IMG/VR virus record: IMGVR_UViG_3300005095_000172
Span: 80,148 to 140,623 of that record
DNA from: a virus
Strand: one strand, 5' to 3'
Length of the DNA: 60,476 nt
The notes beneath the pieces were generated by a model, which saw only the letters and a list, made by a program, of their open reading frames with translations, was not told the DNA's origin and searched no databases. Of this stretch, positions 9,346 through 16,635 are shown piece by piece. The stretch's first letter is position 1; each line of letters opens with the position of its first letter. The position numbers and the translations under genes were made by a program.

Positions 9346-9831
9346 TGGTGGACGTGTGCGGGAACGATCCGCAGTCCGAAACACCTTTTTGCTTTGAGGA
9401 ATTACAAGTTTATCTTTCAATTTAGTCGGGGGAAGACAACCCAAAACCAGGATTTTAGGAATCCTTAGAAACCCCTCACATACGGCAGTGAAGTGCGCCA
9501 CTCCTGTCTTTTAAAAGACCGAACAAATGGTTCGTGGAGAAATTGGTCGCCTATTATTGTCCGGACGATAACGGACACCCCTGATTACTCAATGGTAACT
9601 GGGAAATGAAGATGGCTCATTTCTTCTGAGTTTTATTTTGCTACGCTATGTGTACTCCACACATTCGATAAGCCGTGACCCTTCTGGTAAACAAGTGGGT
9701 CATTCTTGTCAGGATTAAGCTACTAAAGCTCCTGTGTATGATGTATTGTTTGCATCTATTGAAAAGTTTTAAGTCATAAGACTACTTGCCTCTACACATA
9801 ATCGATGTCACGTCGATACCAAGTCACTCCC
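9346..9831 (-). ncRNA. ssrA: tmRNA (phage ssrA)
   Basis: Complete one-piece tmRNA. The 5' end starts GGGAGTG then GGTATCGACG (usual GGATTCGACG); the 3' end is TTTCGGAC then a T-arm and CACGTCCACCA with encoded CCA. The acceptor helix keeps the G3-U70 pair recognised by alanyl-tRNA synthetase, with one A-G mismatch. The resume codon is GCA at 9751-9753 and the tag reads ANNTSYTGALVA followed by TAA (9715-9717), preceded by AATAGAT as in E. coli. The T-loop is ATCGTTC, i.e. A54/U58, shared with nine tRNAs here. At 486 nt it is longer than E. coli (363), mostly 3' of the tag. Confidence 0.93.
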
Positions 9832-10233
9832 AAAGAGACGCTACAAGAGCGTCTAACCGAGATACTATCTTCGGAGGTGTTCACAAGCAGAATTTATATA
9901 CCGATCGACCAGCTTATGTATCGGTCTCAGGTGGATTTCCAACCAATTATCGCAGTGTTTGTCCCCACCGATGGAGAGCCAGAACTCGGTATATCCCCGA
10001 GAGCTTTCGCTTTGTATTTATTTTGTACCAACTGCTTTTTACGACCTTAGCTTACCGTATAGGAATCGCTGAGATTTCGCTCAGTTTCTAGCTTAGTCTA
10101 CCTGAAATTTTCAGTCGAGGTTCCCGCTTTTCGTTGAATCGACGACTTCCACGCCTTATTGGATACTAAGCCCAAAAAACAACGACGGTGCTGATTACCG
10201 ACTGGACTTACATCACTTGGAATGCCAGTTAAA
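9832..10233 (-). ncRNA. Structured RNA region upstream of tmRNA (candidate)
   Basis: About 400 nt without a credible gene. The minus strand has many local helices, e.g. CTGAGCGAAATCTCAG, GACGCTCTTGTAGCGTC and a GGTGG...CCACC arm, plus GACC/GGTC alternatives. RNase P signatures (GAGGAAAGTCC, ACAGAA) and clear group I P/Q/R/S elements were looked for and not found. It is probably co-transcribed with the 68-residue ORF and the tmRNA from the promoter at 10469. Class unknown. Confidence 0.45.
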
Positions 10234-10440
10234 TTAAGGGATAAAGGTTTGAGGTAGAGCTTCAATAGAATCAATGCTTCTAAAGAATTTATCTCCAATG
10301 GTTTCCTTTACCTTAGATTCAGCACCAGCATAAGAACTAGCAAGCACAATAAAATCAATCCAAGTGTGTTCTTTACTATCAGACACTTCTGAACTTTCAT
10401 CATAATGAGTAGCAGTTACTCTATAAAGTTGTTTTTCCAT
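10234..10440 (-). CDS. Small hypothetical protein
   Basis: 68 residues, one beta/alpha unit by appearance, no motif recognised. It has its own promoter and a ribosome site (AAGGAG), and is the only ORF ahead of the tmRNA transcript. Confidence 0.65.
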   Translation of the reverse strand: MEKQLYRVTATHYDESSEVSDSKEHTWIDFIVLASSYAGAESKVKETIGDKFFRSIDSIEALPQTFIP

Positions 10441-10468
10441 TTTAATTACTCCTTGTTTAGTATTTTAC

Positions 10469-10491
10469 ATTATACTAACAAAACCTTAAAA
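10469..10491 (-). promoter_or_regulatory. TTAAG-N10-TATAAT promoter
   Basis: TATAAT at 10469-10474 with the TTAAG box 10 nt upstream, reading into the 68-residue ORF, the structured RNA and the tmRNA. Confidence 0.65.
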
Positions 10492-10496
10492 TAAAC

Positions 10497-11570
10497 TTAT
10501 TTTCCGAAAGTTTTCCTGATATAATCGGTTAGTTCTTTCAACCCCTCTAATAATTTCTTCCACATTTCCATCATAGAAGGATATTCGATAATAAACTCAG
10601 TTATCTTCTTAAGCATTCTATGAATAAATTTCTCAACCATCTTGATGAAGTCTTCTATCTCTTCTGAAATTTCCTTTTCAGGGTCTTTCTTATCATTATC
10701 TTCTTTATTGTCGTCTTCTTTATCGTCATTCGGTTCAGGTTTCAATAGATCAGTCTTGAATTCAGTACATACCCATAAATCCATCACGTCCATATTAAAC
10801 ACATCATATCTAAGTGCCCAATGCCCGTTATCTCCCCAAGCTTCTGACCAAGAATTTTCTACTATGAAAGAACCGCCATTAAGGTTATCATCATATCCGA
10901 TAATAGCCATAGCGTGCCCACCAACATAGTCAGTTCCACTATTTCTTCCTAAATAATTCTGTTCTTCAAGAGGTTCTTTTATATAGAAGAAGCTTTCAAA
11001 TAGATACATACCAAAAATCACTGGGTGACCTTCTGTTATTGCTGCCTTTACGCCATTAATGTCACCGTTAGGAATTCTTTCATATCTAATCACTTTATTG
11101 TCTTCAGCCATTTTCTTAGCTTCTTCAGACGGTTCTTCATTAACCATACTTTCATCAAACTCCCAGTATGACTCAAGAGGAACTCCGTATTTATTACAAA
11201 CCTTGAATGCGTCTCTCATATACGCACCCTTATCCTGTTTTCTAAGTTCTGGGTACGGTTCTCTTTCAAAATAATATACAAATAGCCTTGAAAGGTCTAC
11301 ATCTTTCCCATCTTTCTTCGCCATTGCTTCTAATGCTGAACAAGCCGCATTAGCGGTACAGGAACCAGTTCTAAGTTGGTTTTCTATCTCTCCAGTATAT
11401 TCCATCAATGAAAATGATTCTGGTAAATCTCTTTCTTCTGGTGCTTTGAAAATAAAGTCTCTTTCATCTTCTGGGTCTTTTATTACACCGTTAATAGCAG
11501 CACCCTTTAAACCAATGTCCGGAATGATTATTTCATCTGGATTTATTTCTCTTTTTAACTTAAATTCCAC
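10497..11570 (-). CDS. Papain-family (C1A) cysteine protease
   Basis: 357 residues. Catalytic segments in order: QLRTGSCTANAAC near 86-98 (active Cys), GGHAMAIIGYDD near 218 (active His) and VENSWSEAWGDNGH near 238 (Asn/Trp). After the protease domain there is an acidic linker (about 278-296, Asp/Glu/Lys repeats) and a C-terminal amphipathic helical region. No signal peptide. Start is GTG at 11568-11570 with AGGAG 7 nt upstream, and it overlaps the TAG that would end the frame-shifted NlpC product, so translation is coupled. Possible roles are virion maturation or degradation of host proteins. Confidence 0.88.
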   Translation of the reverse strand: MEFKLKREINPDEIIIPDIGLKGAAINGVIKDPEDERDFIFKAPEERDLPESFSLMEYTGEIENQLRTGSCTANAACSALEAMAKKDGKDVDLSRLFVYYFEREPYPELRKQDKGAYMRDAFKVCNKYGVPLESYWEFDESMVNEEPSEEAKKMAEDNKVIRYERIPNGDINGVKAAITEGHPVIFGMYLFESFFYIKEPLEEQNYLGRNSGTDYVGGHAMAIIGYDDNLNGGSFIVENSWSEAWGDNGHWALRYDVFNMDVMDLWVCTEFKTDLLKPEPNDDKEDDNKEDNDKKDPEKEISEEIEDFIKMVEKFIHRMLKKITEFIIEYPSMMEMWKKLLEGLKELTDYIRKTFGK

Positions 11571-12261
11571 TACAATCTCCTAATTCCTCTGAAATGTTTT
11601 CTATAATAAGGCTTATCGTAGTTAGTGATGATTACTCTCTTTGCTCCGGAAGAAGCGTGTATCATTGTTTTTTTTTCTTTGGATCGATTATAATCCCAAC
11701 GTGCCCAACTCTATTTGAAGAGTCAGAGAAGAAAATTAAATCACCCTTTTTAGCACAAGACTTTTTGATCTTTCTTCCAATTCTATATTGTTCTCTAGAA
11801 GTTCTTGGTAATTTCTTACCGTGTTTAGAATAAACTTTCTTGACAAAAGCAGAGCAATCTATACCATTTCTACTATTTCCACCATATCTATATTTAACCC
11901 CAAGGAATGTTTTAGCAGTTTTAATGACTCTTTCTGAAAATGAAAAGTAGTCCTTAATCGAACATTTCTTCTTTTTCTTCTTAAATTTTATCGATTTATA
12001 TTTTGGGTTGAATTTCTTATAGTTAAGATTAGTAGGTTTGTGAGGTTTTTTAAAATTACGAGGATGATAACTTTCTTTATTTTTTATTACTGGAGAAGTT
12101 ATGTTTTCATCTGGGTCTATAATAGGGAAATTACTTGATATATTTATTTCTATGATTTCAACTTTAGTTAAAGAAAAATCTTTATTTATACCAAAATTGG
12201 CATTTCCTATAAAAATAGAAAAGATGATAAGGAGGAATGTGACTACAAATACTTTATTCAT
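11570..12261 (-). CDS. NlpC/P60 cell-wall hydrolase, interrupted at an A9 run
   Basis: The frame from 12261 has a signal peptide (NKVFVVTFLLIIFSIFIGNA), a Lys-rich linker and an NlpC/P60 domain: YRYGGNSRNGIDCSAF (catalytic Cys), then GHVGIII (His). It stops at 11662, just after a run of nine A (plus-strand T 11668-11676), before the domain's last strands. In the -1 frame translation continues as MIHASSGAKRVIITNYDKPY... and ends at TAG 11570-11572, overlapping the protease GTG start. The full product is about 230 residues. Either the run slips (A-AAA-AAA is a -1 slippery heptamer; poly-A also allows transcriptional slippage) or one A is missing from the assembly. Confidence 0.85.
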
Positions 12262-12292
12262 AAAATTCTCTATTTTTAAGTATTTAAGTCAT

Positions 12293-12313
12293 AGTCAGGG
12301 AGAGACCCTGACT
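12293..12313 (-). terminator. Stem-loop between OMP and NlpC genes
   Basis: AGTCAGGG/CCCTGACT 8-bp stem with a 5-nt loop directly after the OMP stop codon. No U-tract follows, so it may be an RNA-stabilising 3' hairpin or weak terminator rather than a classical one. Confidence 0.45.
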
Positions 12314-12328
12314 AAAAGTTTCGGTGCA

Positions 12329-12892
12329 CTAGAACTTGTAATTAACGCCAACAGAAACGATTTCTTTATTAAAGTCACCGTCTTGTAGACCATCTAGGTC
12401 AGAATTATCATTGACCACATAGTCAGCAAATACGTCGAAATCTTCATTGAGAGCATAAGAAGCACCGATTCCGTATGCGAACCCGTCAGCTTCATCTTTC
12501 CCATTATCTACATTAGAATAACCGAAAAGCCCATACACTCCAACATCACATACATTATACTGAGGTTTCAAGAAACCAGCAATTGTATAAACATCACCAA
12601 AATCATCAATAGAACTAAACAAAGTGTTATATCTACCTTCTACAGCAGCTGAGAAGTCACCATTTCTATAGAAGACATATCCAGCATCAATACCAACGCC
12701 AGTAGTTTCAAATGTTTTGAACTTATCTGAAGTGATAGATTCACCTGCGATGATTGATCCACCAACATAGAAATCCTTAGTATTCTGAACTACTGGTACT
12801 TCTACTGCTGGTTCAACTGGAGCGATATCTCCTCCTGCATATAGAGTAATTGAAGCTAACATAGCTACCAAAAGAGTTTTTAATTTTGTCAT
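12329..12892 (-). CDS. Outer-membrane beta-barrel protein
   Basis: 187 residues. Sec signal peptide TKLKTLLVAMLASITLYA, mature start GGDIAPVEP, then eight or so amphipathic strands (KDFYVGGSIIAG ... AGYVFYRNG ... VEGRYNTLF ... LFGYSNVD ... GIGASYALN ... VFADYVVND ... VSVGVNYKF) ending in Phe, as barrel proteins do. The AGGDIAPVEP pattern is characteristic of Campylobacterota outer-membrane proteins, suggesting host origin. A phage barrel could alter the infected cell's surface (superinfection exclusion); this is inference. Confidence 0.85.
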   Translation of the reverse strand: MTKLKTLLVAMLASITLYAGGDIAPVEPAVEVPVVQNTKDFYVGGSIIAGESITSDKFKTFETTGVGIDAGYVFYRNGDFSAAVEGRYNTLFSSIDDFGDVYTIAGFLKPQYNVCDVGVYGLFGYSNVDNGKDEADGFAYGIGASYALNEDFDVFADYVVNDNSDLDGLQDGDFNKEIVSVGVNYKF

Positions 12893-12988
12893 TTAAGACC
12901 TCCAAATAAAATTTTTTACAGCGTTGCCAACCTACCCAGTAGGAATTCGTTAATCTTTCATTAACTTTTTAAGTATAGTCTATATTTC

Positions 12989-13294
12989 TTAATTTCTACT
13001 TAAATCTTTTATGAGAGAAGGGTCTTTAGCAACGGCAAGAACTTTCAGTAGAAAATCTTCTGAAATTGTATCACCTCTTTCACCGCCTTCTTGGGATTTA
13101 GAAGAACTCACATCACCTAAATAAGCACTTATTCCACCAAATAACCACAAAGATGTTCCGTTGTACGGTTTTAGATATAAATCGTCATCAACAATATAAA
13201 CTCCAGGAGAAGGAGAGATTTCTTCAATTAAATCAATCCCATTAACTCCTTTAGGATTGTTGATTCTCTTTATAGAAAGTACTTCTTCCATCAT
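12989..13294 (-). CDS. Hypothetical protein, Ro60 operon
   Basis: 101 residues, no family recognised; central Tyr/Gly-rich part then an acidic, Ser-rich C-terminus. 3 nt from the preceding gene. Conserved linkage with Ro60 would need checking in related phages. Confidence 0.65.
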   Translation of the reverse strand: MMEEVLSIKRINNPKGVNGIDLIEEISPSPGVYIVDDDLYLKPYNGTSLWLFGGISAYLGDVSSSKSQEGGERGDTISEDFLLKVLAVAKDPSLIKDLSRN

Positions 13295-13297
13295 TCT

Positions 13298-13750
13298 TTA
13301 CCCTACAATTCTTTTTATGGTTTCTCTTGTTAATGGAACTACTTGTCCTTCTTCGAAAAGAATTCCGTCTCTTAAAACATCATACCCAAGCTGATTAGCA
13401 TATCCAATAGTTCCGACCTCAAAGGCTTCTTCCATAAGATTTTCTTCAATCTTTTCTCCCATTATCCCTTTCATATAATATCCTACGAACTTAGGAGGGA
13501 AACCACGAGAAAGAAGATTTTCCTCTATCTTTCTCCTTTTTTCTTCAGAGAGTTTTATTTCTTCCAGAAGCTCATTATATCCAGTACCGATTTTAGCTTC
13601 ACTAAATCTATCTCTGATGGCATCCACTGAAATTAATTCAAAAGGGAAATATTCTGGATTCATAGTCTTAACCAAGAATGCTTCTCCTTTATCATTGAAA
13701 CCAAGATATTGGTTTTCTTCAGCGTAGTCTACTCCGTAAATTTCAATCAT
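13298..13750 (-). CDS. Hypothetical protein, Ro60 operon
   Basis: 150 residues, acidic, alpha/beta appearance, no family recognised. Begins 9 nt after the Ro60 stop, so it is almost certainly co-transcribed with it; a candidate Ro60/Y-RNA partner by position only. Confidence 0.65.
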   Translation of the reverse strand: MIEIYGVDYAEENQYLGFNDKGEAFLVKTMNPEYFPFELISVDAIRDRFSEAKIGTGYNELLEEIKLSEEKRRKIEENLLSRGFPPKFVGYYMKGIMGEKIEENLMEEAFEVGTIGYANQLGYDVLRDGILFEEGQVVPLTRETIKRIVG

Positions 13751-13759
13751 GGTTTCTCC

Positions 13760-15259
13760 TTATAGTTCAATACTTTCAATTTCTTTCACTAAAGCGTCTT
13801 TATCATTCCAAATCTTAGGGATGATTTTCAACATTCTATCAGAATACCCAGTTACTTCTAGTACATTATCATTCAACTTCAAAGGCGTTCCATTTCCGTA
13901 CCCTTCTAAATTCCAGAATAAAACTTTAACCTTTGGGTTTATCTTTCTATATTCTTTCATGGTATCATTGAAACTTACTCCGTTTCCACCCCAAGAAGTT
14001 CCAATTTCATTTTCTTGCATATCAGTAAATATAATGAGTTTATCAACGAAAATACTTTTCTTAACTAATTCAGACACTGCAGAAGATAGATTAGTTCCAC
14101 CACCTTTAGAATATGTATTAGTAATGAAATTCATTGGTGAATCGATTTCAACTCTTCTTGGAGTAGTTGCCCAAAGATATCCAATCACATTATCTTTATC
14201 TAAGCCAGAAATCATACTAGCCATCATGACTTTTCCAAGACTAAACGGCGACTTAGAGAATACATAACCAGAACCCATGGAAGCAGATTCATCAAGAAGT
14301 AAAGCTACTCTTTCTCCGTCATTGACAAGATTGAGGTTCTTTCCTGAAATTTTAAATGCTTCTTCAATGACATTCATCACTTTCTTCTGGAAAAATGGGT
14401 CTACTTCATCCAATCTCTTCACTGTTTCATATGCCTGAGCAAATCTAAAAGGAAGTACTCTAGATTTCAAGATTCTATTTTCATCACCTAAAAGACCAAC
14501 AAGCAAATCAATAGTTTCTCTATCTGGACCTGCTTCAAGGATATTCTTGACATTCTTTAGAGCAGCCATATATCCAAGTTTATTATTTTTCAGCATATCT
14601 TTATAAGCCGATATTCTATCTTCACTTCCAGCATTTACTGTTTGCGCAGTTTGAATACTAGGGAGACGACCTTCGAGTGCCTGTTTAAACATCAATCTTT
14701 GTTCATCTGTAGTAGGTGTTGGGTGAGAGATGTTAATCAAATTAGACACCTTCACAGAACCGTTCCCAAAGTACTTCTTTAATTGATATTTATCCCACTT
14801 AGTCTCTAGTGCCATCTTAATAGCCTTTCTAAGTGAATTAGGAATCATCTTTCCTGGATTTCTTTGATTCCACAAAGCGACAATTTCAGTAGCATCATCT
14901 GGTCTAATTAGAGTTTTATAAAAAGCTCTTTTAGTAAAAGAAAATCCCTTGAATCTTTCTGCAACAAGAACAGCAAGAAGATGAGAAACAGAACGGAGAT
15001 TTCCTTCATTTCTCACATACACCATAGCCTTAGCAAGGAATTTCTTGAAATCCAAATCTTCTTCAGAGAAAAAAGATTCAATGTTTTTCATTCTTTCTTG
15101 TTCAGTCTCATAGTATGAATCACTAATTAACAATGAATTCATGATGATAGAAACGAATTCCTTTTTAACATCAGTTCTTTCAAATGCTGGGAAACCTTCT
15201 TTATTTTCAGAGTTTGGGATAGAATTAACTCCCTTATTAGATGTGTTAAATTTTGCCAT
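13760..15259 (-). CDS. rsr: Ro60/TROVE RNA-binding protein (Rsr)
   Basis: 499 residues. The N-terminal HEAT-like TROVE ring has the usual landmarks (VYVRNEGNLRS..HLLAVL, KTLIRPDDATEIV, LRKAIKMAL, YQLKKYFG), followed by a von Willebrand A domain with an intact MIDAS (ALLLDESASMGSG; DxSxS) near 375. Ro60 binds misfolded RNAs and Y RNAs, and in bacteria can tether PNPase. The frame opens further upstream with TTG at 15326-15328, but the ATG at 15257-15259 has AAGGA 7 nt before it, and the earlier start would lie inside the adjacent Y RNA. Four Y-like RNAs lie just upstream. Ro60 genes are known in some phages but are uncommon. Confidence 0.93.
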   Translation of the reverse strand: MAKFNTSNKGVNSIPNSENKEGFPAFERTDVKKEFVSIIMNSLLISDSYYETEQERMKNIESFFSEEDLDFKKFLAKAMVYVRNEGNLRSVSHLLAVLVAERFKGFSFTKRAFYKTLIRPDDATEIVALWNQRNPGKMIPNSLRKAIKMALETKWDKYQLKKYFGNGSVKVSNLINISHPTPTTDEQRLMFKQALEGRLPSIQTAQTVNAGSEDRISAYKDMLKNNKLGYMAALKNVKNILEAGPDRETIDLLVGLLGDENRILKSRVLPFRFAQAYETVKRLDEVDPFFQKKVMNVIEEAFKISGKNLNLVNDGERVALLLDESASMGSGYVFSKSPFSLGKVMMASMISGLDKDNVIGYLWATTPRRVEIDSPMNFITNTYSKGGGTNLSSAVSELVKKSIFVDKLIIFTDMQENEIGTSWGGNGVSFNDTMKEYRKINPKVKVLFWNLEGYGNGTPLKLNDNVLEVTGYSDRMLKIIPKIWNDKDALVKEIESIEL

Positions 15260-15296
15260 TTTCATTTCCTTTAGTTCTAATTCATTTAGACGATTT

Positions 15297-15461
15297 AAGT
15301 CTTTTAAAAGCAAAATGAAATCGCTCAAAAGTTTTTTATGTCTGGTGCTCTACCAACTGAGCTAATCCCCTCCAAGAGAGGATACCGGACTCGAACCGAT
15401 GACATCCAGGGTTCAGATTACGATGTAATTTTGAGCTGTAATTTTTGCTTTTAAAAGACTT
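15297..15461 (-). ncRNA. Y RNA 1 (YrlA-type, permuted tRNA-like domain)
   Basis: Lies 38 nt upstream of rsr on the same strand. A perfect 15-bp closing stem (AAGTCTTTTAAAAGC with its complement) leads to an internal loop with ATTACA on the 5' side and GATTTCA on the 3' side, then a second stem (GCTCAAAA/TTTTGAGC). The inner domain is a tRNA in permuted order: T-arm CGGTTCGAGTCCG, 3' acceptor strand ATCCTCT, a short loop, 5' acceptor strand AGGGGAT, D-arm GCTCAGTTGGTAGAGC, then anticodon-stem halves CCAG/CTGG opening outward. The acceptor pairs fully and includes a G3-U70-type pair. This is the layout of bacterial YrlA RNAs, which mimic tRNA and bind Ro60. Confidence 0.88.
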
Positions 15462-15486
15462 AATGACAAGAAACTTGAAACATCTT

Positions 15487-15585
15487 AAGTCTTTACTAAG
15501 AAAGATGAAATCGACGGTGATATGGTTGGATTTTTAGAATAAATCGATGTAATCCACGTCTGTAATTCTTTCTTAGTAAAGACTT
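15487..15585 (-). ncRNA. Y RNA 2 (candidate)
   Basis: 99 nt. A 19-bp perfect closing stem, then the same internal loop as Y RNA 1 (ATTACAG on the 5' side, CGATTTCAT on the 3' side), a short second stem GACG/CGTC, and the conserved ATTACATCG directly after it. The inner loop is short and lacks a tRNA-like domain. The stem sequences differ from Y RNA 1 but remain complementary, which is compensatory change and good evidence for an RNA. Confidence 0.75.
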
Positions 15586-15773
15586 TAAGGATGAAATCGT
15601 AATAGATGATACTTCAGCAATGTTTTATCACTACCTATCCAGAATTCACTGATCTGGAACAGATCGAACTCAGTTTTCTTAAAGTATTGGCTGTCTTCGA
15701 TTGGACCTGGAAACGCCATTCCTTTGTAAATAATAATTTATACGATGTAATCTATCACTTTAATTCCTTAAAG
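15583..15773 (-). ncRNA. Y RNA 4 (candidate, long inner domain)
   Basis: Closing stem CTTTAAGGA/TCCTTAAAG, internal loop ATTAAA / GATTTCA, second stem GTGATAGAT/ATCTATTAC (9 bp with one G-T), then ATTACATCG overlapping the stem end. The inner region of about 130 nt has helices (ACTGA...TCAGT enclosing GATCTG/CAGATC) but no clear T- or D-arm. It abuts Y RNA 2 and the end of the ATP-grasp fragment. A 74-codon plus-strand ORF overlaps it and is judged spurious. Confidence 0.65.
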
Positions 15774-15797
15774 CTTAGTAATTATACCCTAATATTC

Positions 15798-16441
15798 TTA
15801 AGAGAACCTTATCTTGAAGTCGATGAATAATTTATAAAGATTTCTTTCAAAATCCCCAGAAACGAATGGGTGAACATCAAATATCTTTGGTATCCCATCA
15901 GATACCTTATATTGAAAAGTAATCACGCCAGAATATTTCATTTTAGAAATTATTTCAGTAAGTTGTTGAGGATACTATCAAGAAAATAATGGTCATTTTC
16001 TTGGAGTTTCTTTTGCTGTCTAGAAGTCCTGTCTACTCTAACCTTGTTTCTTCCATAACATATATTAGAATTATGGATAATTTCCCCTTTATGACAAAAG
16101 AACATAGAAGAGAATTCAGTTCCAATGACATACTCTTGTATCACATCAGAATTCAAATCTTTTCTAAAATCAACACATTTCACGCCTTTACTAAGACATC
16201 CTCTTTGATTTTTTACTACGACCTTGCCACTTGTTGGGTTTAAGCTAGGTAAAAATTCAGAAAATCCTAAATCTGAAAGGTGTTTATGAGTTTTGAGTTT
16301 GTTTCTAAATGTATCTCTGAAAAATTTAGTAGCTACGAACTTCCCACCAAGTGTGTTCATTACGTGCCTGTATTGAAGAGGGATTTCATAATCGTAATTC
16401 TTACTTTTATCCCTAATTATCTTTATCCCATGTTGTTTCAA
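15798..16441 (-). pseudogene. ATP-grasp-like protein, frameshifted
   Basis: The frame from 16441 gives 163 residues: FRNKLKTHKHLSDLGFSEFLPS, KVVVKNQRGCLSKGV and VIQEYVIGTEFSSMFF, which is the core of an ATP-grasp ligase. It stops at 15950. The missing C-terminal ATP-grasp segment (SKMKYSGVITFQYKVSDG, then IFDVHP) is present in another frame ending at TAA 15798-15800; inserting one base near 15955 joins them into about 214 residues. The pre-ATP domain is absent, so even joined it is short for the family. Decayed gene or assembly indel. Confidence 0.7.
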
Positions 16442-16501
16442 TAATTCTTATTGAATTTCAAAATCAAAAAGTTAGAAGTTAAAATAGTCAAATCATTTCT
16501 C

Positions 16502-16556
16502 CATATAGCAGAAACCTTTCGGCAACGGTAGCTAAGACCGAATCTTCGTGCTATAT
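16502..16556 (-). ncRNA. Structured hairpin downstream of Y RNA 3
   Basis: ATATAGCA/TGCTATAT stem enclosing a GC-rich folded core (CGGTCTTAGCTACCGTTGCCG...). It directly follows Y RNA 3 in the groEL transcript direction. No poly-U, so not a classical terminator; class unknown. Confidence 0.4.
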
Positions 16557-16557
16557 T

Positions 16558-16630
16558 TCACAGATGAAATCGAAAGAGAGATTTTGGGTTGCTTTAAGAA
16601 TCGATGTAATCTCTTTCTTTAATTCTGTGA
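16558..16630 (-). ncRNA. Y RNA 3 (candidate, minimal form)
   Basis: 73 nt just after the groEL stop. TCACAGA/TCTGTGA closing stem, internal loop ATTAAA / GATTTCA, second stem GAAAGAG/CTCTTTC, then the conserved ATTACATCG. Same architecture as Y RNAs 1, 2 and 4 with different paired bases. Only about 20 nt of inner loop, so no effector domain. Confidence 0.65.
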
Positions 16631-16635
16631 TTGAG

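Noticed and set aside
9786-10091. Overlapping plus-strand ORFs of 101 and 81 residues
   Set aside because: They cross the tmRNA 5' end and the structured RNA; composition is not protein-like.
9832-10233. RNase P RNA or group I intron in the tmRNA
   Set aside because: The tmRNA is complete without an intron once its 5' end is placed at 9831, and the conserved RNase P elements are missing.
15606-15830. 74-residue plus-strand ORF
   Set aside because: Lies across Y RNA 4 and the end of the ATP-grasp fragment on the other strand; no ribosome site.
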